DNA from: Helopsaltes ochotensis
Taxonomy: Eukaryota > Chordata > Aves > Passeriformes > Locustellidae
Direction of reading: 5' to 3'
Assembly (NCBI GenBank): GCA_013400155.1
Contig: VXBM01000009.1
Location: 2,651,616-2,715,615, forward strand
DNA: 64,000 nt
The position numbers and the translations under genes are program-made. Below the pieces are notes generated by a model. It did not search any database and was not told where the DNA came from. It saw nothing but the letters and a program-made list of their open reading frames with translations. This document shows positions 9,845 to 22,778 of this stretch, piece by piece; position 1 is the first letter of the stretch, and each line of letters opens with the position of its first letter.

Positions 9845-12377
9845 CCAAACACAGATACTTATGAGCTGCTAGAAGGTCTCATTTTCTTATCAAGAGGTTT
9901 TTAATAGAAGAGGACATTTAATCAACTGAACAGGCAAAGAAAACCACTAAATGCTGAGTCATATTCAAGCTACAATATTTTTTTCCCCTTTTCAAGAGAT
10001 TGAAGTTGCTGCAGCTAAAAATCTTTAGCTGCTGTGCTCATTCTTGGCTTTCACAACCACAACATTCAGAGTACCTAAGTCTGTATGCCTAAATCTACAA
10101 CTTGACCTACAACAGAAGCAGGAACTAAACATTCTTTTCTGTTTATTTGACCCTGTCATGTGGATTACACCCTCATTACCGTTTTTAACAACTTTCAGGG
10201 GATAGCATCCACTGTGTCTCATCTGGACCAGCTTTCCCCCAAGTTACATTCTGCACATATGCAGTCCAAGATACTGAAGAACAATTTGGCTGGGATGGGG
10301 GGATAGACTGGATGACTTCCCAAATTCCCTGTGAAGATTTGGTATGCAAGGGTGGTGGCTGGGGACAGTGCTGGTCTGAATAAGACACAAACAGTCCAGA
10401 CATGGCTATGCTGTACCTTGCAGTGGCAATCTTCAGGATGTGAACCACAGATGCCTAAACAAGCATCTGGACCCTGGGCTGTACCCCAGAAGCAAAGATG
10501 ACAAAGATGAGAAAGGAAGCAAGCAGAAGGTGAGCAGTGAGTTTGTGGCAGAATCAAGATTTACAGAGCAATCTGATTGCTGTTCCTTTACCCACCGTGC
10601 CGCTCCTGGCTGATTTGACAGCCGAAATGAAATTGCTGGTGAGAAAAGCAGTGCAAGCATGCACAATGTACTGTGATTAGAAAGGGCACTGCTGGAGAGA
10701 GGAGCATCGGATCAACCAAGCAGAAGTTTCCTGTGTATTCCCTCTGCCTTTTCTCCTGAGAGGTGCTTGCCTTTTATTCTCAGCTCCTTTGCTTTCAGTT
10801 CTGTTGCTGCAACTTGCATCTCCTCTCTAAAACATAAAATGTAGTCTCTTTCAGTGTGAGGGAGGAAAAAGAAGTTGTTGTTCCTTCTGCTCCTAGGAGG
10901 ATAAAAATGCCACAGCACTGATTCTGCATAGCAGGGAGGGGACAATCCAGCTCTCAATAGCCAAAAGAAGTAATACAGTTACTGAAATTTTCGTTATCCC
11001 TGCAAGGGTACACATATTCAACAGTGTTGTGCACCCAGCACTGTCTGGATAGTCAGTGGGGAAAACAGGTGGAATTTGTTTAGATTAACACTGAGAGATT
11101 GAAAAAAACACAACCTGTCTCTATTCTGCTAAGGTTCCAAATTCCTCTTTTTGGGGGGGCAGGAGAGCAAGAACTTAGGAAAGAAGATCAGGATTTTTGT
11201 GCTTAACCCCTTCAGCCTGGTGAAGGATGAGCTGTATTTGAAAGCAGACTTTCAGAAGCTGCAAGCACACCAGTGATTGTATATTAATCCCCAATAAATA
11301 TTTTCAGCATGAGTGGCACAGTCCAGAAGTTATGAAGAGGGGCAACACCCTGTAAAGCACTAAGAAGCAAGTAAGTGAGCAGATACAGCAGAAAATGCAA
11401 TTATATTAAAGGCAGCTTTGAAAAGAAGAGAGACCTTACAAGTCAGGGTTACTTTAGCCTGCAGTAATGGAAGATTAATAATGAACATAGATTGCTCAAA
11501 TGAATCATATCATAATGGATACCCTGAATGTCTTGTGATGGATGGCTAGACAGAATTTAGTGCCATGAACACTGGTGATTGAACTAGCATACAAAACAGG
11601 TAGGAAGGAGGTTTCGGTCAGAGAAGGGCACAGGAAGCATCTGTCAGTAGGAGGGCAAAACTCACCTCCTGGAGAACAGCCATAGCCTCCAACCTGTGAT
11701 ATGGGGGAGAAAAACCAGTGAAAAGAGAACAGCCAATGCTTGGACAAGGGCAGCAACGTCAGGCTGCACAGAGATTGATGGATGTGCTCAGGAGCAATCT
11801 TTATCACCTGGAGCTTCACTGTGGGTAGTTGCACTTATATTGGATTAGGAGCTTGCTCAAAACTGCTTTTCTGCCCTGTGGTGTGCTCAACCCAAACAAC
11901 ATTTTGAATTTTCTGTTTAGGTAGAAGCCTGAGCATTCTGCACTGATTCACTGTAGACAGAGATAAGGCTATTAATAGGTGCTTTGTATATAATGCTGTT
12001 TTTCTGATACAGCAGTGGCTCTTCAATCTACTGGCTAAGGTAGCAGGGTTTGCTACCTGGCACCTGATAAATGTTATGTCTGTGTCCCTGGGCGTCTGTA
12101 ACTAAGTAAATTCAGTGCCAGCTGTTAAAACTTTGCTAGATGGGGAACAGGTGGCTGGTTGGACCAGAGCAGCCACAGAGGTTCAGAAATTTCCCCCTCT
12201 TACCATATGTCCCCACCAGGGCCAGTTGTGTTCTTCTTTCATGTCTCTCTTCCCCAGGCCAAAAGTCTAGTTGGCCCACTGAGAAAAAAGTCAGAATCTC
12301 TGAAACTGGTAAGTACTGAAAAAACAAGAAGAAAAAAACGGAGAAGTTTTTCCTGCACTGGTGATAGGCACAATCTG
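9845..12377. other. Unannotated intergenic sequence, 2.5 kb
   Basis: I see no recognisable gene, LTR or CR1. Open frames such as 10219-10557 (minus) and 11505-11834 (minus) have no motif and overlap each other on several frames, as expected by chance. Confidence 0.55.
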
Positions 12378-12540
12378 AAAAAAACCAAAACCAAAACCAA
12401 AACCAAACCAAACCAAAAAAATTCAAACAAACAAAATCAACAAAAAGCCCCCAAAAAGAAACAAAACAAAAACCAAACAAACAAAGAAAAAAAACCCAAT
12501 CCAATAAAGACAACCTAAAGCAACAACAACAAAACAAACA
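12378..12540. repeat. A/C-rich tract with (AAAACC)n core
   Basis: 12378-12421 is a pure A/C block with CCAAAA repeats. The A/C-dominant sequence continues to 12540 with CAACAA, CAAACAA and occasional G or T. The complementary strand reads GGTTTTGGTTTTGGTTTTGG, a two-tetrad quadruplex-type pattern. Confidence 0.85.
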
Positions 12541-13024
12541 GAAAGAAAGTGCCTCTCATTACCCTCCTTGCTGGATAGAAGAAAAAGTAATTTGAAAAGC
12601 TGCAGGAAAACAGGGTGTGACACAAAATTGCACTGCACAAAGCATGGTCCCTTTCTTTTTTTGCCAGATTTTGTATGTTTTCAAGTCCTACCCAGCAGAA
12701 GCTGTAGGGTGCAAATTAAAATAAGCTCCTAGACATGAGACCAGTGCTTCTGCAAGTGTGAAAAAATGGTGACATTCCAAGCTGTGCTGTGACTGCTCTT
12801 CCCCTCCTGACTGCAGCATAACCTGTTGGCCACTGTAACCACTGATAACGGGGGAAGCAACTTAAAAAGTGAGGAGAGTGTATCAGCAGTGTTTGGATGC
12901 CATTCCAGTAGCAACCCTTAAAATGATGATAAAGTCACAAAGTTGGACATCTCACCATGGGCCTTTTTTCTCTTCTGGTACCTGTGTCAACTCACCACAG
13001 GGGCAAAGGAAAAAAGGGAACAGA
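12541..13024. other. Unannotated spacer between two simple repeats
   Basis: About 480 bases of ordinary composition without a recognisable feature. Confidence 0.5.
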
Positions 13025-13225
13025 GAAGGAAGGAAGGAAGGAAGGAAGGAAGGAAGGAAGGAAGGAAGGAAGGAAGGAAGGAAGGAAGGAAGGAAGGAAG
13101 GAAGGAAGGAAGGNGAAGGAAGGAAGGAAGGAAGGAAGGAAGGAAGGAAGGAAGGAAGGAAGGAAGGAAGGAAGGAAGGAAGGAAGGAAGGAAGGAAGGA
13201 AGGAAGGAAAGAAGGAAGGAAGGAA
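13025..13225. repeat. (GAAG)n tetranucleotide microsatellite, about 200 bp
   Basis: About 50 copies of GAAG. There is one ambiguous base (N) at 13114, where the phase also breaks, and one substitution near 13210. The array reads open in several frames, which explains the 100-122-residue ORFs here; they are not genes. Confidence 0.98.
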
Positions 13226-14465
13226 TTACTGTACTAAAGACATGAGAACTGTGTGGTAAACAGGATCATAAATGCACCAGTAAATGGCATGATTATTATC
13301 AACCCATTGCCCAAACATGTTCTATGATTAACAGTAAAAATGTACCAGTTAAATATGGCTGCATCAATTTCCCTGTTAAAAACTGCCACAGACACTGGAA
13401 ATGTATGTCCAAAGTCTCACTGTGGTCCTGTAATATATGTGAAGTAAACTCACCTCTTCGAATTAATTCTTAGTCTGATACAGCCTCCCCTTCAGGCATT
13501 GACTCTGTCACATGTGCTGTATCAAAGGTATGAAACAAAAGAGCAGCTGGAAATAAGTGGAAAGTCTGAAAACTTCACTCTGAAAAGCAACTCTAGCAGA
13601 CTACACATTCCTGTATTCAGCAGATCTGCATCTATGTCAGTCAGATCCTCTCTCGAGTGATTAAAACAAGCTCTCACTCACAGAAGAGCTGACACAGCCC
13701 ATAAAAATATTTACATAATGCAGAAGGAGAAGAATTTCTTCATTATGTTTCTGCTGTGATTAAGACTGCAGTAGGAGCTGACCACTCAAATATTCTCCTC
13801 AAAATAATCAAGGTCTGAGAGTTGTTTATAATTAAGAGGACTTTTCATTTTATACATGTCAGGGCTATGCAGCAGCACAGGAGCTGCTTTCCAGGTATCA
13901 CTCCAGACCACTATCTTTTCCACAGAAGCAAAAAGTCCATTTTCCTCAGTAGAAGAACAGCAGTGCTGGCAAGGACAAACAGGCAGCAAACGGTCTCACA
14001 CAGATCATAAGTCTTTATTTGTCTTCAGCTCTGCTTGGCAGAGCAAGTGGATTTCACATCTCTAAAAGCCCTTTGCTTCAGTTATCATTTATAACCCTGG
14101 ATATATTTACAGGTTTCCTGATTCCTTTTGTGCACACTTTAAATGAATTTATTCCTGTGCTGCTCCCTTTCGTTCCTATCACTCCTCCCCAAATATTCCC
14201 CTTCAGCAAGGTTGTCCTGAGGAAACACCCATTTGGGGGAGAGACCCTTGTCAGATTTTATGAGGATATTTTGAATGTATACACAGTCTATGAAAGTATT
14301 AGTTCTGTTTTATTGGGGTTTTGATGCTTAGACCTGGGCTTCCACATCTGCTTTTGGAAGCCTAATATGGACTCTGAATTTCAAGCTTATATCAAGATAT
14401 ATCATGTAAATATATATTTTCTTAGATTTCATTAAGATCTGAAATAAAGTCCCAGAAGCATGGGA
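13226..14465. other. Unannotated intergenic sequence, 1.2 kb
   Basis: No gene or mobile element recognised. A 101-codon ORF at 14019-14324 (plus) is without motifs. Confidence 0.5.
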
Positions 14466-14504
14466 ATAGACTAGACTAGACTAGACTAGACTAGACTAGA
14501 CTAG
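14466..14504. repeat. (GACTA)n pentanucleotide repeat at a CR1 3' end
   Basis: Seven or so head-to-tail GACTA units lie exactly at the 3' terminus of the minus-strand CR1, where the family normally has an ATTCTATG-type octamer tail. Confidence 0.9.
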
Positions 14505-15052
14505 GTTGAAAAAGACCTTTAGCATCATCTAATGCAACCATTAACGCAGCCAAGTCCCACAAAACCATGTCCCTCAGTGCCACATCTTTTAAGTACCTCC
14601 TGGGATGGTGACTCAACCACTTCCCTGGCAGCCTGTTCCAATGCTTGGAAACATCTTTCTGTACAGAAATTTTCCCAATCTAAACCTCTACTGGTGCAAC
14701 ATGAGGCCATCTTGTTCTGTCACTTGTTACCTGGCAGAAGAGGCCAATCCCCCCTGGCTGCACCCTCCTTTCAGGCAGCTGTAGAGAGCAGTGAGGTCCC
14801 CCCCGAGCCTCCTTTTCCCCAGGCTAAGCACCCCCAGCTCCCTCAGCCGCTCCTCACAGGACTTGTGCCCCAGACCCTTCCCCAGCTCCCTGCCCTTCTC
14901 TGCACACGCTGCAGCCCCTCAATGTCTTTCTTGCAGGGAGGGGCCCAGGACTGAACACAGCATTGGAGGTGTGGCCTCAGCAGTGCCCAGTGCAGGGGGA
15001 CGGTCACTGCCCTGCTCCTGCTGGCCACACCAGGCTGATCCAGGCCAGGGTG
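14505..15052 (-). mobile_element. CR1 LINE 3' fragment, about 0.55 kb
   Basis: An antisense CR1. The 3' end begins GGTTGAAAAAGACCTTT, the antisense of the AGGTC...TTCCAACC tail. From 14752 to 15050 the sequence matches the core of the copy at 1908-2806 with about four differences in 300 bases. Similarity stops after CCAGG at about 15050, marking the 5' truncation. It has no intact reading frame; the 140-residue ORF on the plus strand (14532-14954) is the antisense shadow. Confidence 0.92.
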
Positions 15053-16805
15053 CTCAGCAGAGGTGTAATAGATAAGATTTTATCTTGGTCTCATTTCTAA
15101 GTTTGAACTGTTTAACTGCAGCAAAACACTGCAGTAGGGCCTCTGTGAGCCTCCTAGCTATAAAAAACCCTAGATGATATCTATTAGTGTTGCTATAGAG
15201 CCAGAGTAGCATTTTAGGATTTAAAGAGATATGTGATATCACAGGTATTTTCTGTCTGCCCTAGAAAGAGATATGGACAATAGGGCACTGGAGCTCATTT
15301 CCAGGTATGGGACACAGGGCTCAGGATCATGCTGACGCCTCTTTGCTGGCCTTGGGGTTTTACTGCAGCTATTTGGCAGTACCTTATATGGAGGAAAGAT
15401 GAAAACCCCAGGATTCAGGAGAAAGGTTTGCCACCAAGAGAGGCTGTGGAGGTTTGCTGGACATGTACATAAATCCTGCCTTAACAAAGTGCTGCTTACC
15501 TCTCAGTATCAGAAGAGAGACCCTATTCAGCTGTGGCAGAGCAGCACACTAAGTAATTCCCTGCGAACATTGTAAGCCCTTTGGGGTAGTCAGACACAAG
15601 GCAAAGAAGGGATACAAGAGATGAGAAAGGTCACTGAGTGTGTGAAAACCAGTGCTTTTTTATACACGGGATTTGCATGTCCCAGAAATTGATAATGTCT
15701 AATGAGGCAACCAAAGGCTTATCAGGGGACTGAAGCAGTCCTTGAGCTTTTAATTACCCATCACAGAGGTAGATTCTTTCAGCTCCAGGGCAAACATAAC
15801 TGTCCTTTTTCTCATATTGCAGTAAGGCTGAGCTTAATACTCTGATTGCTGAATTACTTTATTTGGCTCTGTTGCTTTTACATTGTCAAGACACTATTTC
15901 TGTTCAGCAGCACATGCTCTTCGCCTTGTTGCATGGGTACTAATCAAGCTTTTATTATGTATTTTTAGATCCTCCCCACAGTGTGCAAAGATCTGCGGGG
16001 CTCTTTTAGCTCAGAATATCAATAAAACTTATTGCCAATGTTCCTGGTAGAGGTACTGCATCTACTTACCCTGGTCGTCCCTTGGAAAAATTAAATTGTT
16101 GCAGTGTAAGTGCAAGGTTCAAGGTCCACTGCATACGAAAATAGAATTGATTACTCCCAATGAACAGAGGCCTGCAGCTCTTAAGAACATTATACGATAA
16201 ATGTGTTGGCACACACTATGCATTTGGCATGCTAAGTAGTTTACTAAACTACTCTCTGCAGCATATTTTAATGAAATGCTGACAGTTTGGCATCTTATTG
16301 GATAACTGCATTCAGTGGCATTGGTCATAAATGGAAGGCATGCAAAATACTCTGTAAGGTGGCAGCTCCTCCACAACTTTCTGCTCTGTGGTACTACAGT
16401 CCTGGAATTTATCAGAGACAGCAATAAGGATCAATAATGAGCACATGGTTCCCCCCCAGTTCACATCTAGAAACTTCTGCCTCTAAGCAACCCTGCCGCC
16501 CACACCCCTCCCCCGCCCAAAAAAAAAAAACATCCCAAAGAACTTGGCTTTATCTGCTAAAGGGATGCCATTAGCATCCCATGTTAGACAAGGCGTGAGA
16601 AAGGACAAGTTACTGATGGAGGGGCTCTGCCTGTCCCTGGTGTCCTGCCTTGCTGGCTGGTGCACAGGGCAATGCGGCCAAAGAGGTGGGAAGCCACAAA
16701 AAACATTCCTGATTCCAACAATATCTGAGATGTGGACAACACTGGCACAGAACCTGGGACTGGCTCTACTGGTCCACTTCTTTTCTGTCTCTTCTGTCTC
16801 TCTCT

Positions 16806-16810
<5 letters not shown>
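15053..16810. other. Unannotated intergenic sequence, 1.8 kb
   Basis: No recognisable gene or transposon. A C-rich run followed by 12 A bases near 16500-16530 is the only low-complexity spot. Confidence 0.5.

Positions 16811-16889
<79 letters not shown>
16811..16889. repeat. Poly-T homopolymer, 79 nt
   Basis: 79 uninterrupted T bases, preceded by a CT-rich stretch (16779-16810). CR1 elements lack poly-A tails, so this is not a CR1 terminus. No processed-gene body is recognisable on either side. Confidence 0.95.
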
Positions 16890-18010
16890 CTGTACTTGAG
16901 GAGAGGGTTTACTCATGACAACAATTTTTAAAAACCTTTAACCACAGGTGGGCTTTTTTTAGCTGAAATAGTTTCACAGTGAAAGTAATCAAATCTTACA
17001 GAGAGTTTTTCCTATCTTATATCCTCACCTGCTCCTAATCCTACCAATACCTGAGGTTTCCTTCTCGAATAATGTTTTTCTTTCATCTGCTGCATCAAGA
17101 CTATAAACAAACGGACTGATAGCACCTCACTCTCCCAGCATGGCAAGTCCCTTTGCAAGTCTGGAGACGTGGCCCTGATTCTTTATATTCCTGGTGCCAC
17201 CCAGTGTTGAGAGACTGGAAGTGGCACTGCAAAGGCACACGCTTGGGAAGTCGCAGGCGACCGGTGCCTCTGGCAGGACCTCGTTACCACCTGTTGAGAC
17301 CATGCACTAAGACCAAAATCTTAAACCATCTTCTTTCACAGACAGCATGACTTCATCTTCCTCTGATGGAACCAGGTGCTTCCAATAGTATATAGCTCTT
17401 CTCTTTTCCTGGTTAGTACTAAAAGGCAGAGGAAACTTTTCACTCAAGTGTTTCAAGGCTCTTGGTCCCAGATATTAAGGGGGTGCTATTATCTCTCTCT
17501 TTAACAATGATTTTCGGGATCAGTCACCCCAGACACGCTGTTATCCCGCTGTGATTAATTACCCTCAAATACAGTTTCAGCCAAGAGAAGTGGTGTGGTA
17601 CCTCCATCACAGCATCCAGAGCTCTGCAGACAGGTGAGAGATGTGGGTCAGTGCATGTACACTTCAGAGTATTGTGCCGATTGAGTCACTAGAGGAAAGT
17701 TTACTCTTTCTTTAGGGATCAGTTGATAGTTTGCTGCTTTAAAGTATGAAAAAATTATCTGACCTAAGAGAGGAGCATAAGCATCTCCAAGATTGATACT
17801 GCCCACTTCCCAGATCCCAAATCTAATTTTTCCGCACCTTTCTTCTCCTTTTTTTTGTATGGATCTCAGCTCTTCCAGTGGCTATGGTCTGCCTTCAAGG
17901 GCCAGGGAATGTGGCAGACCATGATGTACAGCAGCATTTAATTGGCCTATTGCCCTGTGACCTGCCAGACCCCACCTTCATTCTCCTTTGTCAAAGGATT
18001 CCTGCTTCTC
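16890..18010. other. Unannotated intergenic sequence, 1.1 kb
   Basis: No gene or repeat recognised. The part at 17140-17300 is somewhat GC-richer than its surroundings but has no motif. Confidence 0.5.
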
Positions 18011-18196
18011 ACACAGAGTCATGGAATATCCTGAGTTGGAAGGCACCCACACCATGTGCCTGAGAGTGTTGTCCAAATGCTTCTCGAACTCTAGAAGGCT
18101 TAGTGCTGTGTGCACTTCCCTGGAGAGTCTGCCCAATCACACTCTGAGTGACAAACCTTTCCCTTACATCTGACCTAACACCCATCCCCCACAACA
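18011..18196 (-). mobile_element. CR1 LINE 3'-terminal fragment, about 190 bp
   Basis: The antisense reads CACAGAGTCATGGAATATCC, then CTGAGTTGGAAGG, and then the equivalent of the 3' UTR that is seen in sense orientation at about 62330-62588 (AGAAGGCTTAGTGCTGTG, CACTTCCCTGGAGAGTCTG). Similarity fades after about 18190. It is an old, short 5'-truncated copy of the subfamily represented at 61967. Confidence 0.85.
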
Positions 18197-19214
18197 GATG
18201 GATCAGCTGTCTCAAGTTAGCTACAGAGGTAAAAAATACTTTGGGGCTTCTGGACAACAGTAAGTGGTTTCTTCTTGGTTTGCCAGGGCAACATATGTCT
18301 CCCCCCCCTTCATTCACTCTTTACAGACATACTTTGGCCATAGATCCCCACTCTGCTAGTTATCCAACAATTTCTTTCCTAGATCCTCACAGAACAACCA
18401 CAGAATTATTATTGCTGAAGGAAGACATGGTTTTGTCCTGTATCTATTTTACTCTTTTAGAGGCTGTTACATAGTGGTGACAGAAGTTAGAGCAGCTCTT
18501 TTACTATATTTTGCAATACTTGTTCCCTGTTAATGCTTATACTGATTTTGACACAAGCCTGTCTCAGCAGTAATTCACTGCACTGCCACCAGGCAGTCTG
18601 ACAGCCTGTGTAAGCCTAGATTTGCCATCCAAAACCCCAGGCAAATGAACAGTCATGGTTACAAGGAGTGGTTTTGACTGAAATGCCTTACATGCAGTTT
18701 GTTAATGTGTGGGCACTGGCATAAACTCTCAGTTGCAGAAAGGGCTTTTCCAGTCCTGGTTCTCTGAAGGATGCCAGCAGCAGTACAAAGCAGCAATAAA
18801 TCAATCAGCCAGCCAGTCTGGAAATGCATTGCATAACCAGGTAAACAAACAAGTACTAGGTACCCTAAAACACTGTAGATACTTTACCCTTGCCAGGCCA
18901 AGCCATTCCAGAGAATCAACAGGGGATATAGGAAAGGTCACCAACTGCCTGGATAAATCTCGTCAAAAAGCAACAGCCAAACAGCAGTGGCTCCCTGAGA
19001 AAAGAAGGGCATGGTCTTTCAGAGAAAAAAAACCCAAAATTATACAGATGCACTAAACCAGTATTGAAGCATATACTATAATACTATATAATACTATAAA
19101 CTAAGAAAATGTTGTAGAAAAAGAGAATATTGAAATCATTGGTCTGTTTTCTTGGTTTCTTACACCTGCAGAGGTCTCTATTCTCTTTTGATACATAGGA
19201 GTTCTGGAAGAAAA
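18197..19214. other. Unannotated intergenic sequence, 1.0 kb
   Basis: No recognised gene. A 115-codon ORF at 18709-19056 (plus) is glutamine- and serine-rich but has no domain I recognise. A short tandem of ATACT-like units occurs at 19071-19098. Confidence 0.5.
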
Positions 19215-19940
19215 CACTGATCTAACCTGAGGGATACAAGTATGAGTGTAAATTAATAGCTTCTCCCTGAGGAGAAGGACCTGGGTGTTGATGTGAAGGT
19301 CAACATGAGTCAGCAATATGCACTCACAGCCCAGAAAGTCAAATGTTTCCTGGTCTGCTTCAATAGATACATGGCCAGCTGGGTGAGGAAGCTGATACTC
19401 TGCCTCTCCTCTGTTCTCTTGAGATCCTGCTTGGAGTATTGTGTCCAACTCTGGGATCTCCGGCGCAAGGAAAACATGGACCGTTTGGAGCAAGCCCAGA
19501 GGATAGACACAAAAATGAACAGAGAAACAGAACTTCTCTCCCATGAGAAAAGGCTGAGAGAGTTGAGGCTGTTCACCTGGAGAAGAAAAGGCTCCAGGGA
19601 GACCTTCAAGCCGCTTTCCAGTACTTAAATGGGGCTTACAGGAGAGATGAAGAAGTACTTTTTGCAAAGACATGTTAGGACAAAGGGTGATGGCTCTAAT
19701 GTGAATTGTGTAGTTTGGGATTAGATAATAGAAGGAAATTATTTACTGTGTAAGAGGTGAGGCACTAGCACAGATTGCCTGGAGAAGCTGTGGATGTCCC
19801 ATCTCTGAAAATGTTCAAGGCCAGGTTGGATGTAACTGAGCAATCTGGTCTAGTGGAAGGCATCCCTGCCCATGACAGGAGTCTTGGAAATAAATGATCT
19901 TTTAGGTCACTTACAACCCAAACTATTCTATGATTCTTTG
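19215..19940 (+). mobile_element. CR1 LINE 3' fragment, about 0.7 kb
   Basis: The sense strand keeps a decayed ORF2 C-terminus. In 19293-19628 the blocks MSQQYALTAQK, SCLEYCVQLWD, MDRLEQAQR and HEKRLRELRLF are recognisable and in the usual CR1 order. The 3' UTR follows and ends TTCTATGATTC at about 19937, the characteristic CR1 terminus. The 5' limit is fuzzy (19215-19260). The frame is broken after position 19628. Its tail differs from the copies at 1908 and 14505, so it belongs to another CR1 subfamily. Confidence 0.9.
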
Positions 19941-22778
19941 AGCTAAAACAAACACACCAGGAGTGCTCAGTATGTCTTTTTTGCCTTGTTAATCATATGT
20001 ATTTTAATAAAAAGGTTATGGTAGCAACAGCCAAAGTCTTTAACAACTCTATAGCTATGAAAACAGGATTTTTAGTAAGGGTAAATATGGCCAAGCAGAT
20101 GGCTTTTATTTAGGAAACTAAATGAGATTCCTCCACAGTCCCTTTATTAGCAACATTATATAAGTAAACAAGTAATTAACAGCAAATTACTGGAGTAGAC
20201 AGTAAGCACCTGAGGATAAATTGCTGTAAGTGACAAATAACCTTCATAGAGACACATTCAATTAATTGAGGTGATTGGGTTACTCAGACATAGAAGAGGG
20301 GGGTGCTAGACTAATTTTTTCTTGGAACAAACAAATACTTACCCTGTTGCCCTGTGATTGTCTGTCAGACTGAAGTGTTTTCAGCAGTACTCACTGAAAC
20401 ATTGATGATATTTGAATAAGGTACTTGTATGAAACCTCCGAAGTTTTCATATGAGGAAAGTCTTGGTCCATGCTGAGTAACTGATAATTTGCTTGCAGGA
20501 GGGAGAGAGCACTGTGCATGTCTGTGCCGGCTAACACCTCCCTGCAGAAAAACTCACGGAGCTTTGAGGATCACAAATTGTTGCACTTTCTCAGTTTAAA
20601 ACCATGTCCCAAGCTATCTATGGACCAGCTGTTTAGCTCTGATTAACACCAACTAGAAAGACCTGAGCTGGGCAGCCTCAGGAACAACTACTTATTCTGT
20701 TCTTCAGGGCAAAGTAGAGTGCAGTCACCTACATTTGTGCAGACACTTAAGACCAAACATGGAGACATATTAGCTGTGCTGTAAATCCCAATGACAAAAG
20801 AAATATGTACCCAAGTATAATAACATAAACATAGTCGGTGTGCCCTCAAAATGACCTGCTCTTTGAAAAGGTATTGTATCTTGCCATCAGAAAAAGATCA
20901 TCACAGAGAAACCAAAAACACCCTAAGGGAAGGAAAAGGATCATTGGTCAGTGGTAAATAAGAGATAGAATAATTCAGATTATAACAAAGGGGGGAAAGA
21001 GTTTCACTTTCTTCTTGATCTATTCTTAATATGCCAAAATGAATTAACAGAGTCTTTAGATACATTAAGTACTTAAGACCTTATTTCTTTTTCTTACAAG
21101 AGAAAGATTACTGAGGAGATGCAGCCAAGGGAGACAATAACCTTTGCTAAAATACTTGAAAGAACAGAACTACAGCTTGAACTCTGTCCGTTGAAAATTA
21201 AAGGTTAAAGGTTTATTGCCCATTATAATGTATATATATATTACTGCATGGTAAGAAAACAGAAGAACTTGTTTTGATATTAAAAGGGATAAAAACGGTT
21301 TGCAGAATTAGAATTTGAGACTTCTCTAAGTTTTATGGTACTGAGGGCAAGTCTATAGGGCTGAAGACTAAGCATAGCATAGCTCTTAGGTCTCTGGGTG
21401 TGTAAATAAGTTGCACTCACAATTTATCAGAATAATATTTTGGATATGCATTTTGCTGATTCCATTTGGAAAACTTTGCAAAACTTTAGGTAGTTTTGCA
21501 AAGCACAATATCACTGAGGAATCAGGAGACCAAATACTGACAATTAAATAAACTTCTGAACAAGCTATGAAAGGTTTGCATCACAGACTCCACCAGATCT
21601 TTCAGAAATGGCACCTGAGTCTCTCTGTTTGAGCTCTTCTTTTCTACTGCCTGAGAGGTGTCTTAGTGCACACAAATGTATGTACTACTGCATTACCTGC
21701 ATGCACTGTCAGTCTCTCAAAAGCAAGGTGCCACAAATCAGATGCAAGGATGTTTAACTCCATCTTCTAACCTTAAACAAAAGAGGCAAGAGATTCTAGA
21801 ATGAAAGTGTGTCTTCTGTGCCTACCATGTAACTCTCGCACAACTTCCCTGTACAGCTGTGCTGTGGGATAATTGAAAGCCTCTGCTTTCCTTCTGCAGA
21901 TGATGCCCCTAGACAGAGGAAGCATCTGCAGTTGCTTTGGATTGCTTTCAGCATTTTGAACCAAATCCTGTTTAGCACACATCCATTGTGTGCAGTACTT
22001 GGGAGTGCAGTGTCTGGTGGCCTGAGGCAGAATATCTAATTTGACAAAAAAACATTCAGCATAAGCACCATATGATAACTAATCAATGGTCATTAAAGCA
22101 AGAGATACCCATGATGTCTCCGATGTTGATTAAAGCTTTTTCATGGCATTTAATCACAGTATTGCCATGCCAGGATTTCCTTTTCTTTAAAACAAATGTT
22201 GTGGCTTGCAAAATGCTTTATGGTGGGTTTTTTTTCCAGATTCCTGAGAGTCCTAATGATTCCTAATGATTCTTTTTCTCTCTCCATGACAAAATGAAAG
22301 CAGCTAGGATTAAAATAATACCTAGATCAGGAGCCTCATAAATGTCAAATGCAAAGGTTTGATTTGGTTAAGCTTTGGTCCAGACACCAGGCAGCATTAC
22401 TACACCAGAACATGCACCCCCCAGAAAATGCAATAGGACTAAGGGTCTCTGAAATAAGAAGACATGAAGAAAAATAAAATAAAAGAAGGGAAGGAGAGGG
22501 ACAAAATCTACCACCTCGGGCAGAAATAAAAAAGAACATCTGATTTTCCAGAAGTGCAAACTCATGATTTAAAGCACGATGATTTTGAAGCCTATACTTA
22601 CATTGAATTGAGCAGGATTTTCAAATTTTTAATGAGGAAAATGAAGTGTTATCCTACTGCATGCTTTAATGTTTTGAACATCAGAATCTAAGTTTAATTT
22701 TCAAGACACATCTGGCTATTTGGGAACAGATCCTCAGAGATACTTAGGTATAAAACTTTGACTGAAATAACCAACAGT
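19941..22778. other. Unannotated intergenic sequence, 2.8 kb
   Basis: AT-rich with no recognisable gene or transposon. Small features are a TA stretch at about 21230-21241 and a direct tandem pair of TCCTAATGAT at 22251-22270. Confidence 0.55.

Noticed and set aside
12136..12638. Phe/Leu/Trp-rich minus-strand ORFs that look like membrane segments
   Set aside because: They are translations of the complement of the A/C-rich tract at 12378-12540.
12869..13259. Overlapping Glu/Gly/Arg/Lys repeat ORFs of 100-122 residues
   Set aside because: They are read through the GAAG microsatellite in all three frames.
16544..16918. Poly-Phe and poly-Lys ORFs
   Set aside because: They are created by the 79-nt poly-T run.
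19101..19673. 190-residue minus-strand ORF
   Set aside because: It is antisense to the plus-strand CR1 ORF2 remnant at 19215-19940.
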